64,000 nucleotides of DNA from assembly GCA_965249035.1 (NCBI GenBank), contig CBDFKV010000007.1:1550001-1614000 (forward strand). The letters run 5' to 3'. The notes under the pieces were generated by a model. That model saw only the letters and a program-made list of their open reading frames with translations. It did no database searches and was not told the origin of the DNA. Origin of the DNA: CBDFKV01 sp965249035. GTDB lineage: Bacteria; Pseudomonadota; Gammaproteobacteria; Arenicellales; Poriferihabitantaceae. The number at the start of each line of letters is the position of its first letter. The stretch's first letter is position 1. Of the stretch, positions 9,000-16,346 are shown one piece after another. The position numbers and the translations under genes were made by a program.

Positions 9000-9917
9000 T
9001 CAAGGTTCCGATTCGCCTTCTGCTTTAACCACACCTAATATCCAATCTCGAAACGCCTCAACCCGTGGCAACTGCGCTTTAGAATGGGCGTAAACCAAGT
9101 AGTAGGCAAAATTCAGCTGTAGCCGTAACTCAAAAGGCTGAATTAGATCTCCAGCTCGCAGCGCTTCCTCTACAACAACGCTGCCTGCCAACGCAATACC
9201 CTGGCCTTCAATTGCCGCTTGTATCACCATCTCAACCTGCGAAAAATGCAGGCCACGTGAACTATCGACTGAATCAACACCCATGGTAGTTAACCACATC
9301 TCCCAATCAGGCTGAGTTGAATCAATAGCGTAGTCAACACCATGAATCAAAGTGTAGTGGCTTAAATCATCAGCAGTGCGTAGGGGTGGACCCTGCTCGA
9401 GTAATTTTGGGCTGCATACCGGGAACACTTCCTGCGGCAATAGATAGTCTTTTTGCAAACCGGGATAATTCCCACCACCAAAACGAATACCCACATCAAT
9501 GTCTTCCCGAACGAGATCAACTAGCTCACTTCTAACATCAATTCGTACATCAATATCCGAGTGACATTTTTGAAATGACCTGAGCCTAGGCATCAGCCAA
9601 CGAGATGCGAAAGAACCAGCGGCAGTAATGGTTAAAGGCTTATTGCAACTCTTTTGCTGAACCACCTCCATTGCCTCAGCTAAACGATCAAAGCCTTCCT
9701 TCAAGTAGGGCAGGCAAATTTGAGCCTCTTCCGTAAGTAAAACCATTTTATTGCGACGCTGAAACAGCTTCAGCCCCAAATACGTTTCGAGCGACTTAAT
9801 TTGCTGGCTAATAGCTCCGGGAGTAACACTGAGCTCTTCTGCCGCTTTGGTAAAGCTCAAAAGACGTGCGGCAGATTCAAACGCTCGCAAGGAATTCAGG
9901 GGAGGAAGGCGTCTCAT
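9000..9917 (-). CDS. LysR-family regulator, GcvA-like
   Basis: A 305-residue LysR-type regulator. The N-terminal winged helix reads R-R-L-P-P-L-N-S-L-R-A-F-E-S-A-A-R, a start typical of the GcvA/AmpR subgroup, and continues through V-T-P-G-A-I-S-Q-Q-I-K-S-L-E. The C-terminal part is a periplasmic-binding-protein-like effector domain. GcvA-type proteins control glycine cleavage or divergent neighbours. Here the divergent gene at 10034 is the natural target. The intergenic region carries a perfect TTAGAT-T-ATCTAA palindrome close to this gene's start. Family assignment is secure; effector and regulon are not. Confidence 0.92.
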   Translation of the reverse strand: MRRLPPLNSLRAFESAARLLSFTKAAEELSVTPGAISQQIKSLETYLGLKLFQRRNKMVLLTEEAQICLPYLKEGFDRLAEAMEVVQQKSCNKPLTITAAGSFASRWLMPRLRSFQKCHSDIDVRIDVRSELVDLVREDIDVGIRFGGGNYPGLQKDYLLPQEVFPVCSPKLLEQGPPLRTADDLSHYTLIHGVDYAIDSTQPDWEMWLTTMGVDSVDSSRGLHFSQVEMVIQAAIEGQGIALAGSVVVEEALRAGDLIQPFELRLQLNFAYYLVYAHSKAQLPRVEAFRDWILGVVKAEGESEP

Positions 9918-9920
9918 AGT

Positions 9921-9933
9921 TTAGATTATCTAA
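9921..9933. promoter_or_regulatory. Palindrome, candidate LysR operator
   Basis: TTAGATTATCTAA is a perfect 13-bp inverted repeat with a central T. It lies 4 bp upstream of the LysR start in the 116-bp divergent intergenic region. A second dyad, GTTC-N6-GAAC, follows within a few bases. Position and the T-N11-A layout suit autoregulation by the LysR protein. This is inference from position and symmetry. Confidence 0.4.
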
Positions 9934-10033
9934 TGTTCAAGTGAGAACTAATCGTTTGTCATGGCTGTCAATTTATATAAAGTATCCCAATTGATAAATG
10001 GAACACATCATTTAACGAAGGAGATATCCTAAC

Positions 10034-10483
10034 ATGAAAAATCCTAACACAGCGAAGCAAGACCCTAACCAAGATAAATTTGGCCTCCAGTTAAGACATC
10101 TGCAAAGTGTAGCTGGCCTGCCGCACTGGAACTTCAAGAGCCCAACAATTGAGGATCTGAAAGCTTATGACCAGAAAGGCCGTGATCTTCAGGCTGACGC
10201 CATAAGCAGCAGCATCGGAGCCGCCTATCAGTGGCTGATAAACACACTGTTTAATACCGTCTCCCGACTAATTGATCACGTAAATAAACAACCAAACTCA
10301 CAGCCTTATCAAGCCCTATGCGAGCATCAAGTAGAAGCTATTAGCTTGCGGCGCGAAAGGAGCGAGCCCAAAATAGTCGAGTGTTGCAAGCAGCTTCAAG
10401 AGGAAAAGAGTCAAGTCATCTGCACCAACGATTTGCCCCCACCTTTGCTAGAATCAACGCTCAACAGTGGGACTCGCTATTAA
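10034..10483 (+). CDS. Hypothetical protein, divergent from LysR gene
   Basis: A 149-residue protein preceded by a strong ribosome-binding site (GAAGGAGAT, about 8 bp before ATG), which makes translation likely. Residues about 35-70 (P-T-I-E-D-L-K-A-Y-D-Q-K-G-R-D-L-Q-A-D-A) resemble the short helical proteins (RSP_7527/DUF1127-like) often encoded opposite GcvA-type LysR genes. The C-terminal part is charged and unassigned. The TAA stop lies inside the left end of a MITE-like repeat that begins at 10478, so the natural C-terminus may have been altered by that insertion. No function can be given. Confidence 0.5.
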   Translation: MKNPNTAKQDPNQDKFGLQLRHLQSVAGLPHWNFKSPTIEDLKAYDQKGRDLQADAISSSIGAAYQWLINTLFNTVSRLIDHVNKQPNSQPYQALCEHQVEAISLRRERSEPKIVECCKQLQEEKSQVICTNDLPPPLLESTLNSGTRY

Positions 10484-10660
10484 TCCGGCAGCAAAATACC
10501 GACCGAACAAGCTACAGTCGTCGCGAGCATAGCGCGGCGATCTATCGGTTGCCGTGCAGTATGGATTACCGCGTCGCTGCGCTCCTCGTAATGACTGATA
10601 GGGTGTTTTGCTGTAGATGCTCCTTTGCAATATGCACACCATTAATATGCCGGGTTAATA
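10478..10660 (+). repeat. MITE-like element, copy A (183 bp)
   Basis: Bounded by 13-bp terminal inverted repeats with one mismatch, TATTAATCCGGCA on the left and TGCCGGGTTAATA on the right. The core holds two palindromic stretches (TCGTCGCGAGCATAGCGCGG and GGATTACCGCGTCGCTGCGC...TAATGAC). A second copy in opposite orientation lies at 43347-43505 and matches along its length apart from about 24 extra bases near the right end of this copy. No coding capacity. A non-autonomous mobile repeat is the best reading. Confidence 0.8.
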
Positions 10661-10682
10661 ACCAGAAAAATCATCTACTGAT

Positions 10683-11228
10683 TTGCTATCTACAAAACGA
10701 CTCGCCCTAAGGCCACCGAACGAGAACGATGTCATTAATCTGTTCTCCATTTATGGCGATCCGCAAACGAACCTACACAATCCTTCTGGCCCACACCCAG
10801 ATATCGATACCAGCAAAGTCGTGCTTGCGGGTTGGATCAATCATTGGGCTCAGCACGGTTTTGGCTATTGGGCAATTGCCACTTCCAATAGCCCGGAGAA
10901 AATAATCGGTTATGGTGGCTTGATGTATCATCAATTCGGCGACTTGGTGAAATTGAATCTTGGGTATCGCTTCGCAGCTGAAAGCTGGGATATGGGATAC
11001 GCGACTGAATTAGGCAAAGCGGCACTCGAGTACGCGTTCTTTGACTTGAGCCAAACTGAAGTCTTTGGGCTGGTTCGACCTACCAATAGTGCTTCAACCC
11101 GCGTACTGGAAAAATTGGGTATGGAACACGCATCAGATTTAGATGACGTCCCCGGAGAAAGTCCCAGCCTCGTGTACCATACTGATATATCAAACAAATA
11201 TATAGAAAGAAAAAATGGCTCTGATTGA
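10683..11228 (+). CDS. GNAT-family N-acetyltransferase (RimJ/RimL-like)
   Basis: A 181-residue acetyltransferase starting at TTG. It opens with the typical L-S-T-K-R-L-A-L-R-P-P-N-E-N-D of Acetyltransf_3 proteins. The central G-Y-G-G-L-M-Y strand is followed by G-Y-R-F-A-A-E-S-W-D-M-G-Y-A-T-E acetyl-CoA-binding region and the C-terminal motif N-x-x-S-x-R-V-L-E-K-L-G-M. Such enzymes acetylate ribosomal protein N-termini or small amines. No better start is visible because the MITE-like element ends 22 bp upstream, which may have displaced the original promoter. The 3' end overlaps the DUF5680 gene by 14 bp, so the pair is probably cotranscribed. Confidence 0.82.
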   Translation: MLSTKRLALRPPNENDVINLFSIYGDPQTNLHNPSGPHPDIDTSKVVLAGWINHWAQHGFGYWAIATSNSPEKIIGYGGLMYHQFGDLVKLNLGYRFAAESWDMGYATELGKAALEYAFFDLSQTEVFGLVRPTNSASTRVLEKLGMEHASDLDDVPGESPSLVYHTDISNKYIERKNGSD

Positions 11229-11676
11229 CTTCATTCTAAAGGCTAAAAAATCTGGTTATGCAGCTGGTGGCGAAGGGAAACAACGGTTATTTGAAGATGG
11301 AGCACGGGGCTTCGAATGGGTAGCCGACGGTTATCGATACCTAGACCGATACTATGGTTTTAACCCATTTTCTGGATCCGAATACGTCTTCAATAGCGAT
11401 AACGTCCTGACTTGGACAATGAATTATTACGGCGAGGTGCTGGCGACGCACCTTGAACCCAACATCGTTTACGCTTTCCTAAAACAGGCAATGGCATCAA
11501 TTACGCCTGAATATCCGTTCAGAGGACCAGCCAAATTAGAAAAGGGAAATCTACGCTATCAAAACGAGCAGAATGGGACGCTAGACCGCTTTTATGGCGT
11601 TGAAAGCATCTACGATGGCAAAGATCGTGTGTATTACCTGCACTACCATGGTGGGCGCATGATCGAAACTGCGTAG
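11215..11676 (+). CDS. DUF5680 domain protein
   Basis: A 153-residue soluble protein resembling DUF5680: F-I-L-K-A-K-K-S-G-Y-A-A-G-G-E-G near the start, then D-R-Y-Y-G-F-N-P-F-S-G-S-E-Y-V-F, W-T-M-N-Y-Y-G, P-F-R-G-P, and a final Y-L-H-Y-H-G-G. The biochemical role of the family is unknown; it is often found beside transcription factors or acetyltransferases. The ATG lies inside the end of the GNAT gene, with an AGAAAGAAAA-type weak ribosome-binding site, so translational coupling is likely. No signal peptide or membrane segment. Confidence 0.75.
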   Translation: MALIDFILKAKKSGYAAGGEGKQRLFEDGARGFEWVADGYRYLDRYYGFNPFSGSEYVFNSDNVLTWTMNYYGEVLATHLEPNIVYAFLKQAMASITPEYPFRGPAKLEKGNLRYQNEQNGTLDRFYGVESIYDGKDRVYYLHYHGGRMIETA

Positions 11677-11861
11677 CGGTAACCGACCAACAACTCTATT
11701 CTGGAATTGACCTAAAGCGTCCAACGGGACGAAAATTTTAGCGGGCAATGCATGACAAAGCTGATTTGTGCGAAACACTAACTACTAAAGAGTGACCAAA
11801 AAAGTAGGCTCTTGCCTAGCCGAGAAAGACACGCCAAAGACAAACTGGATTAGTTATAACA

Positions 11862-11921
11862 CCCACGTATCGCTGCCATAGATTCTGCAAATGATTTTCG
11901 TACAGAACGTCGATACGTGGG
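11862..11921. repeat. Perfect 11-bp inverted repeat between genes
   Basis: CCCACGTATCG at 11862-11872 pairs perfectly with CGATACGTGGG at 11911-11921, separated by 38 bp. It lies in the 264-bp space between the convergent DUF5680 and DsrE genes. It could be a bidirectional transcription stop, although no T-tract follows, or a protein-binding site. I see no other feature in this space. Confidence 0.5.
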
Positions 11922-11940
11922 GCCATACCACAGCCTAAAA

Positions 11941-12450
11941 CTAGGGCTTCAGATAGGTATATCCCTGCGCCTGTAAATGCGCTACCTCTGCAACGCCACT
12001 CGGTACAATTTCGGCTTCTTCGACATTATAAAGATCATTTTCGTAATCCACCTTTCGACCATTGAGCGTATTGGCGCAGATATTAAATTCAACTCCCTGG
12101 TTTTTCAGGCCATCCAATTTGGCTGCCATTACATCATCCGCATTCCCATGCTTAAACTTGGGTACTCGTGATAAGGCGTCTGGCTCCAAGACCATAGCAA
12201 CACCATTGCCGTGCAACACGACTTTTAGGTCCAAATTCTCAGCACCGACTGCATTAATATGGTTCTGGATATTCCGTAACGCACCCGCTTGCTTCTTTGG
12301 GTCATCGTAATTGATATGATAGACAACTTTTTGTGTGCCATACCTATTGCCTTCAGCACTGGCAACATTAAGGTACAGGGAACTTGTTAGCACCATAACA
12401 ACTGCCACCAAGGCAGCCACCTTCTTAAAGCATTTAACTAGTGTAATCAT
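11941..12450 (-). CDS. Periplasmic DsrE-family protein
   Basis: A 169-residue protein with a Sec signal peptide (residues 1-32, hydrophobic core V-A-A-L-V-A-V-V-M-V-L, cleavage near A-S-A|E). The mature domain has the DsrE/DsrF fold: K-V-V-Y-H-I-N-Y, N-I-Q-N-H-I-N-A-V-G, L-K-V-V-L-H-G-N-G-V and a cysteine at residue 125 in F-N-I-C-A-N-T-L, in the place used by sulfur-relay relatives. Exported DsrE proteins are thought to handle reactive sulfur in the periplasm, but their reaction is not established. AGGAGAG precedes the ATG. It appears monocistronic. Confidence 0.85.
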   Translation of the reverse strand: MITLVKCFKKVAALVAVVMVLTSSLYLNVASAEGNRYGTQKVVYHINYDDPKKQAGALRNIQNHINAVGAENLDLKVVLHGNGVAMVLEPDALSRVPKFKHGNADDVMAAKLDGLKNQGVEFNICANTLNGRKVDYENDLYNVEEAEIVPSGVAEVAHLQAQGYTYLKP

Positions 12451-12713
12451 GAAATCTCTCCTAAGATCACCTCATTATGATAATGGCGAGTATGGTTGAG
12501 GTGGGTAATCACACTCGCCAACAACGACTTGTTATAAGCAACAGGTTTGCGACGTCGTTCAGAAAGTATGCCCACAAACATGCAAGAGATCAAACTTAGG
12601 AAGCGACCCCAATCGCTTAAACACGTAGCTTCAGTCTCCAAGGAAAGGCGCGACCTTGAGCCTCAGCGCCAATTACTTGTTATCTATTCCACCTAATCAT
12701 TGAGAGCATTTAG

Positions 12714-12742
12714 TTGACGTTTACGTAAACGTAAGCTATCTT
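12714..12742 (+). promoter_or_regulatory. liu promoter with LiuR operator
   Basis: TTGACG at 12714-12719 and TATCTT at 12737-12742 form a sigma-70 promoter with a 17-bp spacer. The spacer and -35 box carry ACGTTTACGTAAACGT, a perfect 16-bp palindrome at 12717-12732. This matches the operator class known for LiuR, the MerR-type regulator of leucine/isovalerate degradation, and it recurs at 28406 and 37663. Binding inside the spacer fits a MerR-family regulator. The first gene starts 28 bp after the -10 box. Confidence 0.85.
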
Positions 12743-12769
12743 CAGGCTACTAAAAATTGAGACTCAATA

Positions 12770-13933
12770 ATGATTCACTACCCTAGCCTAAATTTCTATC
12801 TGGGCGAAGAGATAGACTTGCTGCGCGAAGCAACGCAAGCCTTCGCAGAAGAACAAATTGCACCACTGGCGGCTGAAATCGACCAAAGCAACGAATTCCC
12901 TAACCACCTATGGCAAAAACTCGGTGGCATGGGCTTGCTCGGTATTACTGCCCCGGAGGAATACGGCGGCGTTAATATGGGCTATTTGGCGCATATCGTG
13001 GCGATGGAAGAAATCAGCCGAGCATCGGCTTCGGTCGGGCTTAGTTACGGCGCGCACTCCAATTTGTGCGTCAACCAGTTCAAACGCAACGGCACCGAAT
13101 CACAGAAACAAAAATACTTACCCAAGTTGATCAGCGGTGAGCACATCGGTGCTTTAGCGATGTCTGAGCCAAACGCAGGTTCCGATGTCGTCAGCATGAA
13201 AATGACCGCAACCAAAAAAGGCGACCACTACGTGCTGAACGGCACCAAAATGTGGATCACTAACGGCCCAGACGCGGACGTCGTGATTGTTTATGCGAAA
13301 ACCGACATCAGTGCTGGCCCGCGCGGTATCAGCACCTTTATCGTCGAAAAAGAGTTTGGGTTTACAGTCGCGCAGAAACTCGACAAACTCGGTATGCGAG
13401 GCTCCAACACCGGTGAGCTGGTGTTTGAAAACGTCGAAGTGCCGGAAGAAAATCTGCTAGGCGAATTCAACGGTGGCGTCAAAGTGCTGATGAGTGGGCT
13501 TGATTTTGAGCGTGCTGTTTTATCTGCTGGGCCAACGGGTATCATGCTGGCATGCATGGATGTAGTTATTCCCTACATCCACCAGCGTGAGCAATTTGGC
13601 CAAGCGATCGGCGAGTTCCAGCTGGTTCAGGGTAAGATTGCCGATATGTACAGCACCATGAATGCCTGTCGCGCCTATACTTATACCGTTGGCCGCGCTT
13701 GTGACCAGGGTGAAATCGACCGCAAAGACGCGGCGGGCGTAATTTTATACGCCTCAGAAAAAGCGACCCAAATGGCGCTCGATGCCATCCAGCTACTCGG
13801 GGGCACTGGTTACACCAACGAAGTCCCGGCTGGACGCTTGCTACGCGACGCCAAGCTGTATGAAATTGGTGCAGGTACCTCAGAAATCCGCCGTATGTTG
13901 ATCGGCCGCGAGCTTTTTAATCAAACCGCTTAA
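12770..13933 (+). CDS. liuA: Isovaleryl-CoA dehydrogenase
   Basis: A 387-residue FAD-dependent acyl-CoA dehydrogenase, the usual length for the family. It begins F-Y-L-G-E-E-I-D-L-L-R-E like other isovaleryl-CoA dehydrogenases and has the FAD signature A-M-S-E-P-N-A-G-S-D-V. Near the C-terminus it reads Y-E-I-G-A-G-T-S-E-I-R-R. The glycine-alanine in place of the Y-E-G-T glutamate is the hallmark of the isovaleryl-CoA subgroup, whose catalytic glutamate sits elsewhere. It converts isovaleryl-CoA to 3-methylcrotonyl-CoA, passing electrons to ETF. It is the first gene behind the LiuR-controlled promoter and followed by the MCC and HMG-CoA lyase genes, which supports the assignment. Confidence 0.95.
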   Translation: MIHYPSLNFYLGEEIDLLREATQAFAEEQIAPLAAEIDQSNEFPNHLWQKLGGMGLLGITAPEEYGGVNMGYLAHIVAMEEISRASASVGLSYGAHSNLCVNQFKRNGTESQKQKYLPKLISGEHIGALAMSEPNAGSDVVSMKMTATKKGDHYVLNGTKMWITNGPDADVVIVYAKTDISAGPRGISTFIVEKEFGFTVAQKLDKLGMRGSNTGELVFENVEVPEENLLGEFNGGVKVLMSGLDFERAVLSAGPTGIMLACMDVVIPYIHQREQFGQAIGEFQLVQGKIADMYSTMNACRAYTYTVGRACDQGEIDRKDAAGVILYASEKATQMALDAIQLLGGTGYTNEVPAGRLLRDAKLYEIGAGTSEIRRMLIGRELFNQTA

Positions 13934-13990
13934 CCCGAATACTTGACCCACGCTACTTAAACCAAACTACTTAACCAGGCTGCTTAATAG
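13927..13990 (+). repeat. Degenerate ~13-bp tandem repeat after liuA
   Basis: Five imperfect copies of a C-T-A-C-T-T-A-A-C-C-C unit run from the liuA stop codon to the thiolase leader: GCTTAACCCGAA, TACTTGACCCACG, CTACTTAAACCAAA, CTACTTAACCAGG, CTGCTTAATAGAG. Each carries an in-frame-type TTAA or TTGA. The tract fills almost the whole 64-bp gap, an expansion of the terminator-proximal codons. No function is evident. Confidence 0.65.
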
Positions 13991-13997
13991 AGACCCC

Positions 13998-15182
13998 ATG
14001 AAAGATCCCATAGTTATTGTTTCCAGCGCGCGCACCCCAATGGGGAGTTTGCAAGGTGCTTTGGCACCGATGTCAGCCAGCCAAATAGGTGCGGTTGCGG
14101 TGAAAGCGGCGGTCGAGCGCGCTGGCGTAGCACTCGATCAAATCGACGAAGCGATTTTGGGCAACGTATTGCCCGCTGGCCAAGGTCAAGCGCCTGCGCG
14201 CCAAGCAGTTTTGGGTGCCGAGCTGGCACTGACCACTAATTGCACGACGATCAATAAAATGTGTGGCTCGGGCATGAAAGCCACCATGCTAGCGCACGAT
14301 TTGCTCCGCGCAGGTGTCAACGACATCATGGTCGCGGGCGGCATGGAAAGCATGACCAATGCCCCGTATTTATTGCCCAAAGTTCGCGATGGCTTACGCC
14401 TTGGCCATGGGCAGGTAATCGACCATATGTTTTTCGACGGCCTTGAAGATGCTTACGATAAAGGCAAGCTGATGGGCGTATTTGCCGAACAATGCGCCGA
14501 TAAATACGCCTTTAGCCGCGGAGCACAAGATGAATTTGCAATTACCTCACTCGGCCGCGCCAAAGCGGCAACTGAGACCGGGAAATTCAAAGCTGAAATT
14601 GCACCAGTGACGGTCAGCAGCCGTCGTAGCGAGCAGGTGGTTGACAGTGATGAAGCACCATTTAAAGCTCAAATCGATAAAATCCCACAGCTGCGCCCAG
14701 CGTTTCGTAAAGATGGCACCGTTACCGCCGCTAATTCCAGCTCGATTTCTGATGGCGCAGCCGCGTTGGTGCTGATGCGAGAATCCACCGCAGAAAAGCT
14801 TGGCATTACGCCCCAAGCACGAATTTTAGGGCATAGCACTCACGCACAAGAGCCAAACTGGTTCACCACTGCGCCGGTATTCGCGATGCAAAAATTGCTC
14901 GACAGCCTCAATTGGCAGGCGGATGACGTCGATCTCTATGAAATCAACGAAGCCTTTGCGGTCGTCACGATGGCGGCAATGCAAGATTTAAATCTCGCCC
15001 ATGAAAAAGTCAACGTTCACGGTGGTGCATGCGCGCTGGGCCACCCCATCGGCGCTTCTGGCGCTCGAATTCTGGTCACATTGCTCGCCGCACTGGAAAC
15101 CTATGGCTTAAAGACCGGCATTGCCTCTTTGTGTATCGGTGGCGGTGAAGCGACCGCTATGGTCGTCGAACGGATCAGCTAA
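13998..15182 (+). CDS. atoB: Acetyl-CoA C-acetyltransferase (thiolase)
   Basis: A 394-residue thiolase. The acyl-accepting cysteine is in N-K-M-C-G-S-G-M-K-A at about residue 90. The C-terminal catalytic pair is in G-G-A-C-A-L-G-H-P-I-G-A-S-G-A-R and L-C-I-G-G-G-E-A. Length and motifs suit biosynthetic or acetoacetyl-CoA thiolase. In this operon it would cleave acetoacetyl-CoA, the product of HMG-CoA lyase (after CoA activation) and of the butyryl-CoA route encoded at 32-34 kb, into acetyl-CoA. The start ATG follows a GAGACCCC leader. Separated from liuA by a tandem repeat. Confidence 0.92.
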   Translation: MKDPIVIVSSARTPMGSLQGALAPMSASQIGAVAVKAAVERAGVALDQIDEAILGNVLPAGQGQAPARQAVLGAELALTTNCTTINKMCGSGMKATMLAHDLLRAGVNDIMVAGGMESMTNAPYLLPKVRDGLRLGHGQVIDHMFFDGLEDAYDKGKLMGVFAEQCADKYAFSRGAQDEFAITSLGRAKAATETGKFKAEIAPVTVSSRRSEQVVDSDEAPFKAQIDKIPQLRPAFRKDGTVTAANSSSISDGAAALVLMRESTAEKLGITPQARILGHSTHAQEPNWFTTAPVFAMQKLLDSLNWQADDVDLYEINEAFAVVTMAAMQDLNLAHEKVNVHGGACALGHPIGASGARILVTLLAALETYGLKTGIASLCIGGGEATAMVVERIS

Positions 15183-15187
15183 ATCCA

Positions 15188-16345
15188 ATGAGTTTATTAA
15201 CTGAAGACCAACGTCTGATTCGTGACACGATTAAGGACTTTGCCCAAAGCCGTATCGCACCGTTTGCAGCCGAGTGGGATAAAAATCACCACTTCCCGGC
15301 TGAAACCTTTGCTGAAATGGCTGAGCTAGGGCTCTATGGCATGCTGGTACCCGAACAATGGGGCGGGGCGGGCGCTGATACGGTCTCATTTGTGCTGGCG
15401 CTGGAAGAAATCGCCGCTGCGGATGGCGCTTGCTCGACCGTTATTTCGGTCAACAACTCAGTGGTGTGCGGGCCAATTTTGCGCTTTGGCAGTGATGCCC
15501 AGAAAGAGCAATACCTAAAGCCGCTGGCGAGTGGCCAGCAGCTGGGCTGCTTTTGCCTGACCGAACCGGAAGTCGGCTCAGACGCCGGGGCAATCAAGAC
15601 CCGCGCTCGGCAAACGGACTCTGGCTATGTCTTAAATGGCACCAAGCAATTTGTGACGTCCGGCAAAAATGCCGATGTCGCGATTGTTTTTGCTGTCACC
15701 GACCCATCTCAAGGCAAGCGCGGCTTGAGTGCCTTTATTGTGCCAACCACCACCCCGGGCTATCAAGTGGCCCGGGTCGAAGACAAGCTCGGCCAGCACG
15801 CCTCAGATACCGCGCAAGTCATACTCGACCAGTGCAAGATATCGGCTGACAATATGATTGGTGAGCCGGGGGAAGGCTATAAAACAGCGCTAGCGAACCT
15901 CGAAAGCGGCCGTATTGGCATTGCTGCGCAATCGGTCGGTATGGCGCGTGCGGCGTATGAATACGCAGCACAATACGCTACCGAACGCCAGAGCTTTGGC
16001 AAGCCCATTATTGAACACCAGGCAGTCGGGTTTCGACTCGCTGACATGCTGACCCAAGTTAGCGCCGCCCATCAAATGGTCTTGCATGCCGCACAATTAA
16101 AAGACGCCAAGCAACCCTGTTTACAAGCAGCCAGCATGGCTAAATTATTTGCGTCTGAGGCCGCGGAGAAAGTCTGCTCGGCAGCGATCCAGGTGTTAGG
16201 TGGTTACGGTTATTTGAGCGAGTACCCGATCGAAAAGATCTATCGGGACGTGCGTATTACGCAGATTTATGAAGGCACCAGCGACATCCAACGGCTGGTC
16301 ATCGCCCGCGAAATAGCCAGAAACCCAGTTTGGAGCGAGGCCTAA
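15188..16345 (+). CDS. Short-chain acyl-CoA dehydrogenase
   Basis: A 385-residue acyl-CoA dehydrogenase that starts 5 bp after the thiolase stop. It has C-L-T-E-P-E-V-G-S-D-A for FAD binding and Q-I-Y-E-G-T-S-D-I-Q-R near the C-terminus. The glutamate in Y-E-G-T is the catalytic base of the short/medium-chain and branched 2-methyl subgroups, unlike LiuA. It could oxidise butyryl-, 2-methylbutyryl- or isobutyryl-CoA. A butyryl-CoA role would feed the crotonase and 3-hydroxybutyryl-CoA dehydrogenase encoded further right. It precedes liuB by 1 bp, so cotranscription is certain. Substrate not resolvable from sequence. Confidence 0.9.
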   Translation: MSLLTEDQRLIRDTIKDFAQSRIAPFAAEWDKNHHFPAETFAEMAELGLYGMLVPEQWGGAGADTVSFVLALEEIAAADGACSTVISVNNSVVCGPILRFGSDAQKEQYLKPLASGQQLGCFCLTEPEVGSDAGAIKTRARQTDSGYVLNGTKQFVTSGKNADVAIVFAVTDPSQGKRGLSAFIVPTTTPGYQVARVEDKLGQHASDTAQVILDQCKISADNMIGEPGEGYKTALANLESGRIGIAAQSVGMARAAYEYAAQYATERQSFGKPIIEHQAVGFRLADMLTQVSAAHQMVLHAAQLKDAKQPCLQAASMAKLFASEAAEKVCSAAIQVLGGYGYLSEYPIEKIYRDVRITQIYEGTSDIQRLVIAREIARNPVWSEA

Positions 16346-16346
16346 C

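Noticed and set aside
12447..12641. A 64-residue frame on the minus strand ending in ATGA on the DsrE start
   Set aside because: No ribosome-binding site, no recognisable protein character; overlap is likely chance.
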